Positions 22,779 to 32,310 of a DNA stretch of 64,000 nucleotides are shown here, piece after piece (the stretch's first letter is position 1; each line of letters begins with the position of its first letter). Location: the NCBI GenBank assembly GCA_000750105.3, contig JPHH03000013.1, positions 186,001 through 250,000 on the forward strand, read 5' to 3'. The notes under the pieces are model-generated. The model was not told the DNA's origin. It saw only the letters and a list, made by a program, of their open reading frames with translations, and made no database searches. The translations under genes and the position numbers were made by a program. The DNA is from Tolypocladium sp. Sup5 PDA-1 (lineage: Eukaryota; Ascomycota; Sordariomycetes; Hypocreales; Ophiocordycipitaceae).

Positions 22779-25436
22779 ATGTCCAAGACCTTCATCGGCA
22801 ATGTCAAAAGTGTCCTCAGCGGCGACACGTTGATACTGACGAGCCCCAACAACCCGTCGGCCGAACGAACCTTTTCGCTTGCCTACGTGACCGCTCCGCA
22901 CCTGAGAAGGGACGGAGACGAGCCATTTGCCTTTCAATCTCGCGAGTTCCTGCGCAACCTTGTTGTTGGCAAGCCCGTCCAATGCACGGTGTCGTACACG
23001 ATCCCCTCTTCGGGACGAGAGTTTGGTACCGCCAAGCTCAAGGATGGCTCTGATCTGCCTGACGAGCTGGTCAAGGCTGGCTGGATCAAGGTCCGCGAGG
23101 ATGCTGGCCGCAAAGAGGACTCTGATGAGATCCAGGAGAGGCTCGAGAAGCTTCGGGCCCTTGAATCTCAGGCCAAGGCTGAGAGCAAGGGTCTATGGGC
23201 TGGCGTCGGCGGCATCATCGAGGTCCAGAATGATCTCGGCGGCCCCGAATTCATGAAGGAGTGGAAGGGAAAGACTGTTGACGGTGTTGTTGAGCGGGTC
23301 CTCAGCGGTGACCGTCTGCTCGTGAGACTGCTACTCTCGGAGAAGAAGCATGTGCAGCCCATGACGCTGCTTGCGGGCATTCGCACACCGTCTACTGAGA
23401 GGACCCTACCATCCACTGGCGCAACACAACCGGCCGAGGAGCACGGAAACGAGGCCCGGCAGTTTGTCGAGACGAGACTGCTGCAGCGCCAGGTCAAGGT
23501 CGAGATCGTCGGTGCCAGCCCTCAAGGACAGCTTGTCGCCAATGTTATGCACCCCCGAGGAAACATTGCCGAGTTTCTGCTGCAGGACGGCCTGGCCAGA
23601 TGCAACGACTTCCACTCCACCATGCTGGGCGACAAGATGGCGGCACTCCGTGCAGCGGAGAAACAGGCTCAGTCCAAGAAGCTGCGCCTTCACAAGCATC
23701 ATGTTGCCAAGGCCGACGGCGGAAACCAGGAGATGACCGTCTCCAAGATTCTGGGCGCCGACACGATCCTCGTCAAGAACAAGGCCGGCACCGCCGAGAA
23801 GAGAATCAGCTTCAGCAGTGTTCGCGGTCCCCGCGCCGGCGAGCCTTCCGAAAGCCCCTTCAGAGATGAGGCCAAGGAGTTTTTGCGCCAAAGGTTGATT
23901 GGAAAGCATGTCAAGATTAGCATTGATGGAACCAAGCCTGCTACGGAGGGCTTCGAAGCCCGGGATGTCGCCACTGTTACGGAAAAGGGCAAGAATGTCG
24001 GTCTGCTGCTGGTGGAAGGTGGATGGGCCTCCGTCATTCGACACAGGAAGGACGACACCGACAGAGCTTCCAACTACGACGAACTTCTCGCTGCGCAGGA
24101 AAAGGCCAAGGAGGAGAAGAAGGGCATGTGGTCCGGCAAACCCCAGAAGGCGAAGCAGTACACGGACCTGTCCGAGAACGCCCAAAAGGCCAAGATTATG
24201 CTGGCAACCTTACAACGGCAAAAGAAGGTCCCCGCGATTGTCGATTTCTGCAAGGCTGGCTCCCGGTTCACCATCCTCGTCCCCCGGGAGAACGTCAAGC
24301 TCACCATGGTTCTTGGCGGCATTCGCGCCCCCAGAGCTCCTCGTGCAGATGGACAGGGCGGCGAGCCTTTTGGCAAGGAGGCCCTCGACCTTGCCAACCG
24401 GAGATGCAACCAGCGTGACTGCGAAGTTGACATCCACGACATGGACAAGGTTGGCGGCTTCATTGGCGACCTGTACATCAACCGGGAGAACTTCGCCAAG
24501 GTCCTCGTCGAGGAGGGTCTTGCCTCGGTCCACGCCTACTCTGCTGAAAAGTCTGGCAACTCGACGGAGCTGTTTGCTGCCGAGACACGGGCCAAGGAGG
24601 GCAAGAAGGGTCTGTTCCATGACTACGACCCTTCGCAAGAGGAGAACGCCGAGGAAGAGGCCCCTGAGGAGACTGTGCAGGAGTCTGAAGTGACCCTCGA
24701 CAAGAAGCCAACCGACTACCGCGATGTCATCATCACCAACATTGACGGAAATGGAAAGCTCAAGATCCAGGAGATTGGCAAGGGCACTGCTGCACTGGAG
24801 ACGCTCATGAGCGATTTCCGCAAGTTCCACCTGGACTCAAAGAACAGCAAGCCGCTCGGGGACGCGCCAAAGACTGGCGAGTATGTCTCTGCCAAGTTCT
24901 CCGCCGACGGCCAGTGGTACCGAGGTCGTGTTCGCGCCAACGACCGCACGGCCAAGATGGCCGAGGTCCTGTATGTCGACTTTGGAAACAGCGAAAAGGT
25001 TGCGTGGTCCAGCCTGCGACCGCTGGACCAGGGGCAGTTTGGCACGCAGAAACTCAAGGCGCAGGCCGTGGACGCATCCCTGTCGTTGGTTCAGCTTCCC
25101 ACTGGCGCCGACTACTTTGATGATGCTATCGGCTTCATCGCGGAGCTGACGGAGGGCAAGCGACTGGTGGGCAGCTTCGACTTTGTGGACAACAAGGAGA
25201 ACGTGAGCTACATTACGCTGTACGACCCCAAGTCGAACAACGAGCTGCCTGGGCCCAACGACTCGATCAACAAGGAGGTGGTTGCGAGCGGCTATGGCAT
25301 GGTTCCCAAGAAGCTCAAGGCCTGGGAGCGAAGCAAGGCGTTCGAGTCGTACCTCAAGCACCTGCGGGATGTCGAGAGCCAGGCCAAGCAGGAGCGCCTG
25401 GGCATGTGGGAGTATGGTGACATTACCGAGGACTAA
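22779..25436 (+). CDS. Tudor staphylococcal nuclease (SND1/Tudor-SN homologue)
   Basis: A single 885-residue frame. Four staphylococcal-nuclease-like repeats are visible at roughly 1-140, 170-310, 320-460 and 490-620; the first starts with VKSVLSGDTLILT and each ends in an ExxAKxxxKGLW-like helix. A Tudor domain follows at about 690-790 (GEYVSAKFSADGQWYRGRV, AEVLYVDFGNSE), then a fifth partial nuclease fold at the C-terminus ending KQERLGMWEYGD. This is the architecture of Tudor-SN, a cytoplasmic RNA-binding protein linked elsewhere to RNA decay, stress granules and transcription co-activation. Whether the fungal nuclease folds are active cannot be told here. The ATG follows directly on a pyrimidine-rich leader, and the protein length agrees with the family. 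Confidence 0.95.
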   Translation: MSKTFIGNVKSVLSGDTLILTSPNNPSAERTFSLAYVTAPHLRRDGDEPFAFQSREFLRNLVVGKPVQCTVSYTIPSSGREFGTAKLKDGSDLPDELVKAGWIKVREDAGRKEDSDEIQERLEKLRALESQAKAESKGLWAGVGGIIEVQNDLGGPEFMKEWKGKTVDGVVERVLSGDRLLVRLLLSEKKHVQPMTLLAGIRTPSTERTLPSTGATQPAEEHGNEARQFVETRLLQRQVKVEIVGASPQGQLVANVMHPRGNIAEFLLQDGLARCNDFHSTMLGDKMAALRAAEKQAQSKKLRLHKHHVAKADGGNQEMTVSKILGADTILVKNKAGTAEKRISFSSVRGPRAGEPSESPFRDEAKEFLRQRLIGKHVKISIDGTKPATEGFEARDVATVTEKGKNVGLLLVEGGWASVIRHRKDDTDRASNYDELLAAQEKAKEEKKGMWSGKPQKAKQYTDLSENAQKAKIMLATLQRQKKVPAIVDFCKAGSRFTILVPRENVKLTMVLGGIRAPRAPRADGQGGEPFGKEALDLANRRCNQRDCEVDIHDMDKVGGFIGDLYINRENFAKVLVEEGLASVHAYSAEKSGNSTELFAAETRAKEGKKGLFHDYDPSQEENAEEEAPEETVQESEVTLDKKPTDYRDVIITNIDGNGKLKIQEIGKGTAALETLMSDFRKFHLDSKNSKPLGDAPKTGEYVSAKFSADGQWYRGRVRANDRTAKMAEVLYVDFGNSEKVAWSSLRPLDQGQFGTQKLKAQAVDASLSLVQLPTGADYFDDAIGFIAELTEGKRLVGSFDFVDNKENVSYITLYDPKSNNELPGPNDSINKEVVASGYGMVPKKLKAWERSKAFESYLKHLRDVESQAKQERLGMWEYGDITED

Positions 25437-26376
25437 AAGCATTCTTGTATGGGGATTCTTGGCCGTCGAGAGAACGGCGATGATGGTTTATGTAGCCAGC
25501 AAAAGTTGCACGTGAGCGAGCAAATGAAGGTTACAATGTAGTTGAAAAAGATGGTGCCTTGAGGCCATCATGGTGAAGGGCGTCCCTGCAACTCGGTGGC
25601 GGTTGAGCGTTGAGCGAGATATGATGCAAAAGGGTCCAGTGTTCCATGCACTATGCGTTTTGCAATCCACGGCAAGGGCCGTCATAGCAGTGTCCAGCCA
25701 GGCAATGGTCCAGTTTTATACCCGCCGGCGGCTGCAACGTGTTGCGATGATGCTGTTACAGTACAAACGTGACACTTGAGTCGTGCGATCAAACAAGAAC
25801 CAGACACGGATACCAGTGCGGCAGCACCGGAAATGCTTGTTCATGAGCTGCAAGTATCTTTGTAAACGCAAGCAACTCTGACAGCCACCCATGTGTAAGC
25901 AAACGGTAGCGCAGCCTCAGCAATTATTGAGCGAATAATCAGCCAAGTCAGCCATGCTGCCACACGCAAACAGAGGGACGGACCTATGGATGGACACCGC
26001 TTCGCTACGGGCTCCGTTGTCGGTGGAGCCGGTGGCGGGGCGTGCGAAAAGTCCGGAGCACAGGCGTCCGGGAGAGGTTGAGGGACTGTCGAGCGCTGGG
26101 CAGTTAGGTCATAGTGGCCCCGCCGCCGCCGAACAGTGGACCTTCAGTGGGATGGCAAAATGGACTCGAGGTGTCGCTGGCTGCAATAGCCGTAGCAGGA
26201 GCAGCGGAGGATGATTAACCACCCATTATATCATCATTTCGAAACCTTGCTCCCTTTTCCATCTCGACCTCTTTCCTCCCCCTTTCCCATCGCTTTTTAA
26301 GGAGCTGTCTCTGCCCATTTCTTGTCTTCCCACGCCACGAACAATAACAACGCACACGCATCCAACATCGCCCATC
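25437..26376. other. Intergenic, promoter of the transaldolase gene
   Basis: About 940 nt, with a strong CT-rich stretch (26246-26345) directly before the transaldolase start, a feature common in highly expressed fungal genes. No other gene supported. Confidence 0.5.
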
Positions 26377-27859
26377 ATGTCCAACTCGCTCGAGCAGCTC
26401 AAGGCCACCGGCACGGTACGTCGGGCGTTACCCCGCCATGATTTGACTGCCCCTCCTCAGCAGAGCGCCGTCGGAGAGCCCGCGCCATCCGGTGGCGAGG
26501 ACTGCTGGCGGTGATGCTCGCCCGCGACGGGCTCTGCGTTGGGGCTTGGGGAGACGATGAAGAGCATACGGCTGACTTTTGACTCTTTCGGGTTCTGCGA
26601 ATAGGTCGTCGTGTCCGACTCTGGTAAATTCCCGCACCGTCCGCCTCAACAATCTGCCTGCCAGCTAACCCAATCTCCGCAGGTGACTTTGCCTGTTAGT
26701 CCACCCATTGCCTCGTCGCCCGCGATCGCCTCGTTATCCCCCGAGACGGAGACGGTCGTGGCGACAAGCACTCCAATCCCATCCTCCGACAACTGTCCAG
26801 AGACGCTTACACAAACCGCAGCCATTGGCAAGTACAAGCCCCAGGATGCCACCACCAACCCCTCCCTCATCCTCGCCGCCTCCAAGAAGGCCGAGTACGC
26901 CAAGTTGATGGACGTGGCCATCCAGTACGCCAAGGCCAAGGGCGGCTCCGCCGACGCCCAGGTCGACCTCGCGCTGGACCGCCTCCTGGTCGAGTTTGGC
27001 AAGGAGATTCTCAAGATCATCCCCGGCAAGGTCTCCACCGAGGTCGACGCCCGCTTTTCCTTTGACACCAAGGCCTCTATCGAGAAGGCCCTGCACATTA
27101 TCGATGTAAGCTCTCATATCCTGGAGGCACTGCCTTTCTCCCTCTCCCTCTGAGATTTGGCGTACTAAACCCCCCCCCAGCTCTACAAGCACGAGGGCAT
27201 CTCCAAGGACCGCGTCCTCATCAAGGTCGCCTCCACCTGGGAGGGCATCAAGGCCGCCGAGATCCTCCAGCGCGACCACGGCATCAACTGCAACCTGACC
27301 CTCATGTTCTCCCCCGTCCAGGCCATCGGCGCCGCCGAGGCTGGCGCCTACCTCATCTCCCCCTTTGTCGGCCGCATCCTCGACTGGTTCAAGGCCGCCA
27401 ACAAGAAGGAGTACGCCAAGGAGGAGGACCCCGGCGTCGCCTCGGTCAAGGCCATCTACGACTACTACAAGAAGTTTGGCTACAAGACCATTGTCATGGG
27501 CGCCTCGTTCCGCAACACGGGCGAGATTACCGAGCTCGCCGGCTGCGACTACCTCACCATCTCCGTAAGCTCGCCCTTCCTTCCCCTGACGCATGCGCTG
27601 AGATGCTCTGCTAACGCAACGACAGCCCAACCTGCTCGAGGAGCTCATGAACTCGTCCGAGGCCGTCCCCAAGAAGCTCGACGCCTCCAAGGCCGCCTCC
27701 AAGGACCTCGAGCGCCAGTCGTACATCAACGACGAGGCCCTCTTCCGCTTCGCCTTCAACGAGGACCAGATGGCCGTCGAGAAGCTGCGCGAGGGCATCA
27801 GCAAGTTCGCCGCCGACGCCGTTACCCTCAAGGGCATCCTCAAGGAGAAGCTGGCCTAA
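26377..27859 (+). CDS. Transaldolase
   Basis: Six exons, 26377..26415, 26605..26623, 26683..26694, 26822..27105, 27181..27564 and 27626..27859, give 323 residues. The third exon is only 12 nt; it is needed to read SDSGDFASIGKYK, which fits the family. Transaldolase moves a dihydroxyacetone unit between sugar phosphates in the non-oxidative pentose phosphate pathway in the cytosol. The Schiff-base Lys is in RVLIKVASTWEGI; other conserved parts are PQDATTNPSLIL, INCNLTLMFS and ISPFVGRILDW. The introns are 189, 59, 127, 75 and 61 nt. Introns crowded in the first 120 nt of coding sequence could easily be mis-annotated as an upstream start. Confidence 0.96.
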
Positions 27860-28355
27860 GCTGCTGCTGCGGCAGCGCGGTGGCGGTGAAATTGAAATAG
27901 TAACGTGATGCGGGATGATGGAATGAAACTTTGGCGCTTTTTCGTTGGGATGGGTATTTGCGTGCTGGGCTTGTGGAGGAAAATATCTCGTGGAGGGTGA
28001 ACGGGGGGGGCCGCAATCAGGAGAACAGATTGTCTAGGTAGACAGCAGCTATGCCCCCAGGGTATCCCTGGTGCAGGAAATGTACTCGGGACGTTTGAAG
28101 ATGCATATTCACCAAAAAGTGACGCTGTTGGATTCACGTCCTTGTCATGGTCTCTGTCCATGCTGTAAACCATTACAACTTGTATCTACAAAAGGCAAAC
28201 CCGTGCGCCTCGACGATACTCCTCCATAACGCCCGCGTATGAGAAAACATGCACGCCGCCCAAACCCCGTGTCCATCATACAAGCATAGCAAAAATTAAT
28301 TCGCGTTTTTAGTCGTCGTTGTTACTGCTGTTGTTGTTGTTGTTGTTGTTGTTGT
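27860..28355. other. Convergent 3' flanks of transaldolase and phosphatase genes
   Basis: About 500 nt between two stop codons. It contains a run of nine GTT units (28330-28356) that touches the phosphatase stop codon. No gene seen. Confidence 0.5.
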
Positions 28356-28356
28356 T
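28330..28356. repeat. GTT trinucleotide repeat
   Basis: Nine tandem GTT units (AAC on the coding strand) directly after the stop codon of the minus-strand phosphatase gene, so in its 3' untranslated region. Confidence 0.9.
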
Positions 28357-29543
28357 CATCCACGATTCCGAGGCGCTTTCTTGCACGTCTCCTGTCTCAT
28401 GGTGTGCCTGAAGCCGCCGCCCCAGGTCCCCTCGATGATCATGGCCGTCAGGGCGCCGCCGCCGACGCACCCCGAGTCGAGGCCGAACGTGTGCTTGCCC
28501 TCGACGAAGCCGCGCTTGGCGTCGTGGCCGTAGATGACGGTGCGGCGCTTGGTCGTCGAGACGCGCTTCTGATGGCGGTCCCAGGCGTCGGCCCACTTCT
28601 CGCCCGTGTGGTCCTCGATGGGGATGGCGACGTCGCGGTTGGGATTGGGGTCGGCTCCCTCGGCATCCACGATGGCGCCTGCGTCGACGACGTTGGCCAT
28701 TTGTTGCTTGTGTCCGCCGGGCGAGGCGCCGCGTCGGAGGTTCTTATTCTCCATCCGGCGCAGCTCCTCGCGCGGGTAGCGCAGGGTGCGCATGTTCATG
28801 ACGGCCCAGGGGTCCTGCTTGTCGAGGCGGACGCCGGGGACCAGCCCCGCGTGGACGATGTAGATGGGGAGCGGGTCGACGGTGAGTATGACGGGCAGCT
28901 TGGAGAGCCAGGCGACCTGCTCGGGGGAGAGGCGGCGCGCGACGGCGAGGTGCTCGGCCTCGCCGCGGTGGGCCTCGGCGTCGGGGGAGGCCAGCTCGGC
29001 GCTGATGCCGGCCCGGCTGTCGGCCTCGGCGCGCGCGAGGAGGACGCGGTCCTCGTGGTTGCCGCGGACGGCGCTGGCGTTGAGGGCCATGAGGCGGGCG
29101 ACGACGCCGCGTGAGTCAGGGCCCTTGTTGACCATGTCGCCGGCGGCGACGAGGTGGTCGCTTGCCTGATTGAATTTGACCTGCTTGAGCAGCTTGGCGA
29201 GCTCGTCGTCCATGCCGTGGATGTCGCCCACGACGATCAGCCTCCGTCCGTTCTTCTTCGTCGGGACGAACTCGGCGGGCAGCGACGCCATGAGCGTCAG
29301 GCCATCCATTTCGGGGCGCGCGAACTCGCCGTAGGACATGGACAGGTCGGCCGGGCCGGTGTAAATCGGCCTGGGCATGGCCTTGTCGCCGGCGCCGCTC
29401 TTCTGCCAGTTAGGCACGGCGCGCGTGTAGCTCACGTCCCAAATCCGGTAGATGCAAGTAGCAGCGCTCCCTATGAGCAAGATGACGGCGGCGACGAAGA
29501 CGAGGCGCTGGCGCCCCTGGAACCAGGCCATGGGCCGGCACAT
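28356..29543 (-). CDS. Calcineurin-like phosphoesterase, vacuolar polyphosphatase Ppn2 type
   Basis: A single 395-residue frame. Residues ~13-33 form one hydrophobic segment (VFVAAVILLIGSAATCIYRI), which suggests a type II membrane protein with the catalytic domain in the lumen. The metallophosphatase motifs come in order: GDIHG, GDMVNKGPDSRG, GNHEDR, VHAGLVPG and YGHDAKRG. The last half also has the TFGLDSGCVGG signature of PPP-like phosphatases. The nearest characterised relative I can name is yeast Ppn2, a vacuolar endopolyphosphatase; bacterial-type diadenosine tetraphosphatases share the motifs. Membrane anchor plus motifs favour the Ppn2 reading, but substrate is inferred. A hexanucleotide repeat lies about 80 nt upstream of the start. 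Confidence 0.8.
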   Translation of the reverse strand: MCRPMAWFQGRQRLVFVAAVILLIGSAATCIYRIWDVSYTRAVPNWQKSGAGDKAMPRPIYTGPADLSMSYGEFARPEMDGLTLMASLPAEFVPTKKNGRRLIVVGDIHGMDDELAKLLKQVKFNQASDHLVAAGDMVNKGPDSRGVVARLMALNASAVRGNHEDRVLLARAEADSRAGISAELASPDAEAHRGEAEHLAVARRLSPEQVAWLSKLPVILTVDPLPIYIVHAGLVPGVRLDKQDPWAVMNMRTLRYPREELRRMENKNLRRGASPGGHKQQMANVVDAGAIVDAEGADPNPNRDVAIPIEDHTGEKWADAWDRHQKRVSTTKRRTVIYGHDAKRGFVEGKHTFGLDSGCVGGGALTAMIIEGTWGGGFRHTMRQETCKKAPRNRG

Positions 29544-30907
29544 GGCGGCGGGGGTCGACCGCGGCGGCGGCGGTTGTCGTCAACGGCGAGGCGCGTCGCG
29601 GCGGAGGGGAGGTTGGTGGCGGTCGAGGTCGAGGTCGAGGTCGAGGTCGAGGTCGAGGTCGAGGTGAGGTTTGTCTTTGTCTGGCAGTCTCGGAGTCGTC
29701 GAAGCCGGTGTCGGCCGACGCATCGACTGAGTATGGGAGTTATGCTGATGGAAATCTGTTGGTTTGGGGATGATAAAGCAAAAGGGAGAGGGTTCGACAG
29801 CGGGTGGGAGGGAGAGAGTTTGTATTTGCCAAGGCGCAAGAGGTTGAACCGGAAGTGGTGAGTCGTGAACTGGCATGCACGGGATGCCAAGTCGATGAGC
29901 GCATCAGTGGCAGGCAAGTGCTGGCGGCGATTGCTCAAGAGCAATTTCCTAGGCCGTTTGACGCGGCGGGCCTAAGCGTCTTGGCAACGGGTTACGGAAC
30001 GCTCGACTCTTGCGCTCCACTGGCCAATGCTTCCTCCATCAACGGCTCTTTTTCTCCATCATTCCCATTTCTCTGTTTTAGCTCCTCTCCTCAGACCGAG
30101 CATTCACGTTCACCTTGTTTCTATAATTACGCATTGCAGATCAACCCAATGCCATGCAACAGCTGCAAAAGCAAGTCTCCCCTGGGCATGTTCCTGCTGT
30201 GTAACGCGCGTAATCGGATACTATCTGCAAGCCACAGCGCCTTCAGCCGCGGATATAACGGCTCTGTTTCTTGGCGTCTGGCATTCGGCACCACAAACCG
30301 AGACTAACACGCTATCATGGCAGCTCTTGATGAATCGCATTAATTGATAGCCTGGGCGCGCAGCCACTTGCTTAATTCGTCGCCGTACCGCTTGTTGGCA
30401 TGTCCATGGCTCCATTCGCTTTATGAAGTGCTGGTACCAGCAGAATCCCACTACGATCCAGACGTCTGCTTCCACGGACCAGAGATGGGCTTCTGCACCT
30501 GTTAACGCAGCAAAGGTTTCATCAGAGACGCCGATGGCGCCCTCTGGAAAAGCGGGAGTGGGATTGCGCGTACCAGAACACGGCGGATGCGGTTCTCGAG
30601 TAGTCGTATCCACGGCACGGCCGCGTCTATACTCGTTCCGGGTACATGCGTACGCGTCTATAGGTAACAGATATCATACATGTTTTATACATTGTAGCGG
30701 TGAGTTGAGCCCAATAACTGGAGAGCAATGTTTGGACCTCCACCTGCTCATGAGCCAGCCGAGGATGCTTCACCAGACCCTTCGACTACCCATTGTGTTT
30801 TTGACGATGGGAGCGGCCCATGCAGCACCGTCTGGGACAAATATCCCATGCCGTCAACGCCAAAACGCCTCCATATGCAACGTGCCTCGCGCACCTCACT
30901 TCCCACC
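29544..30907. other. Intergenic upstream of the phosphatase gene
   Basis: About 1.36 kb with the phosphatase promoter and the 3' flank of pet191. It contains the GGTCGA tandem repeat. Small frames such as 30221..30613 (-) have no recognisable domain. Confidence 0.45.
29621..29665. repeat. GGTCGA hexanucleotide tandem repeat
   Basis: Seven and a half exact copies of GGTCGA, 78 nt upstream of the ATG of the minus-strand phosphatase, so probably in its 5' leader. On the transcribed strand it reads TCGACC. Confidence 0.9.
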
Positions 30908-31388
30908 TCACTTCCCCTTGCTCTCCTGCATCAGCTGCTGCTGCTGCCGCTGCTGCTCCAGGCGGTACTTTTCATTCTCCACGTCGCGCCAGTCCGGCGG
31001 GATGGGCTCGTTGCCGCTCGTCTCCTTGACGCCGCCCGCAAACGCCGGCTTGCCCGCGTACAGCTGGTAGCCCTTGCCGTCCTCGGACGCGCCCTCGAGC
31101 GTGCGGTACGCGACGGGCATGTTGCCGCGGAAGCGCTTGCGCATGTCCACCATGCCGCGCTTGCAGTCGCCGTAGCCCTTCTTGAGCTGCTGGCACTTGG
31201 TCGGGAGCGTGTCGACGAGCGGCTCGCGCAGGCAGTCGGAGGCCTTGTTGCGCTGCACCATGACGCAGTCGGATTCCTGGAGGCACTGCGCGAGGGCCTC
31301 GCCTGCATTGACGTTAGCGGGGTGCCTGGGTGAGTGCACAGGAACACGTAGACGGTAGCGTACGCAGCTCTTGACAGGAACTCGGCAT
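30908..31388 (-). CDS. pet191: Cytochrome c oxidase assembly protein Pet191 (COA5)
   Basis: Exon 31388..31364 (25 nt) and exon 31302..30908 give 139 residues. The 61-nt intron runs from GTACGC to ATGCAG. The joined start MPSSCQELREALAQCL is the expected Pet191 N-terminus; without the short first exon the gene would begin with spurious sequence. The twin CX9C-type pattern is visible: Cys in SSCQ, AQCLQESDC, DCLRE, TKCQ and DCKRG. Pet191 is a mitochondrial intermembrane-space protein required to assemble complex IV. The C-terminal half after GYQLYAG is a charged, Gln-rich tail longer than in yeast. The gene is divergent from the lipase gene. Confidence 0.93.
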
Positions 31389-32310
31389 CTTGGACGGGGA
31401 TGGAGTTCCGGTTGTGGTGGTTGGGAACTTGGGATGCTGGATCTGGACAGCTCGGGATGAACTGACAATTGTTTTGCGGTCGGCGCCTGATTGGTGGGCT
31501 CTCAGGGCCCTGTGCCGAGGCTGACAGAATTATGGCATCAGCAGTACCTGGATGGCCAGGAATCTGGTACCCCCGGTCGCGAACAATTTGGAGGGAAGCT
31601 GCCTGCGTTATTTTAACAGTGTAGTTATCCGTACCTTGAGTTCCATCGCAGCAAGCTCACGCACATTTTTTGTCTGAGCATTGATATGGCTCATATTCCT
31701 CAAGGGCTTCAAGGTGGGCATTAAACGCCAGGTCTTTCATTTTGTCTGTCGAGTTCTTGTTGCTCATTGGCCTCTGGTTCGTCAGACACCCAGTTTCACT
31801 GCATGCTGAATGCAGTACAAGGTTCTCGTCTGTTGCGCAACAAGGTCGGCATCTTCCAAGACTTTTGCAGCGGCGTTCCCTGCTTGATTAGCTTGTACTA
31901 ATAAATGCCTAAACCACTCAAGATTTGACCCTGCCACCACTCAGAATGCTCCCAAGTCGTGAGTCTCTGACAAGGAGTCGCCTCCAGGGTAGCCCGTTGG
32001 CGGTGGCGGCTAGTCCCGCCCAGGTGACCAAGGACCACCCACCAATACCTGCATGCAGCTTCACATGTGACATCACCGCCAACACAAGCGCAATGGCATC
32101 GCCCCTTTGATCCTCCACCACGAACCCTACAGCACTCAATTCTTGCGCGCGACATGGCAGTGTTGTCGCATCTGTTCCTCGGTTGATCTGATCCTCGAGT
32201 CGCGTCACAATGCCCGTCCCCTTTCTGGGACGGCTGCACCCGTAGGTTCCGCCGTCGCCTTCCGCCGGGAGCTTCTTGGAAGTTGGAAGTGTTGGTGGAC
32301 CGTGCTGACA
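31389..32310. other. Divergent promoter region pet191 / lipase
   Basis: About 920 nt between two divergent start codons. No gene or structural RNA recognised. Confidence 0.5.

Noticed and set aside
26611..27153. 180-codon frame starting inside the transaldolase gene
   Set aside because: It reads through introns; conserved transaldolase sequence is recovered only with splicing.
26734..27843. 369-codon frame antisense to transaldolase
   Set aside because: It spans introns and exons of a well-supported gene and has no domain.
30221..30613. 130-codon minus-strand frame
   Set aside because: No recognisable motif, poor start context and no supporting splice structure.
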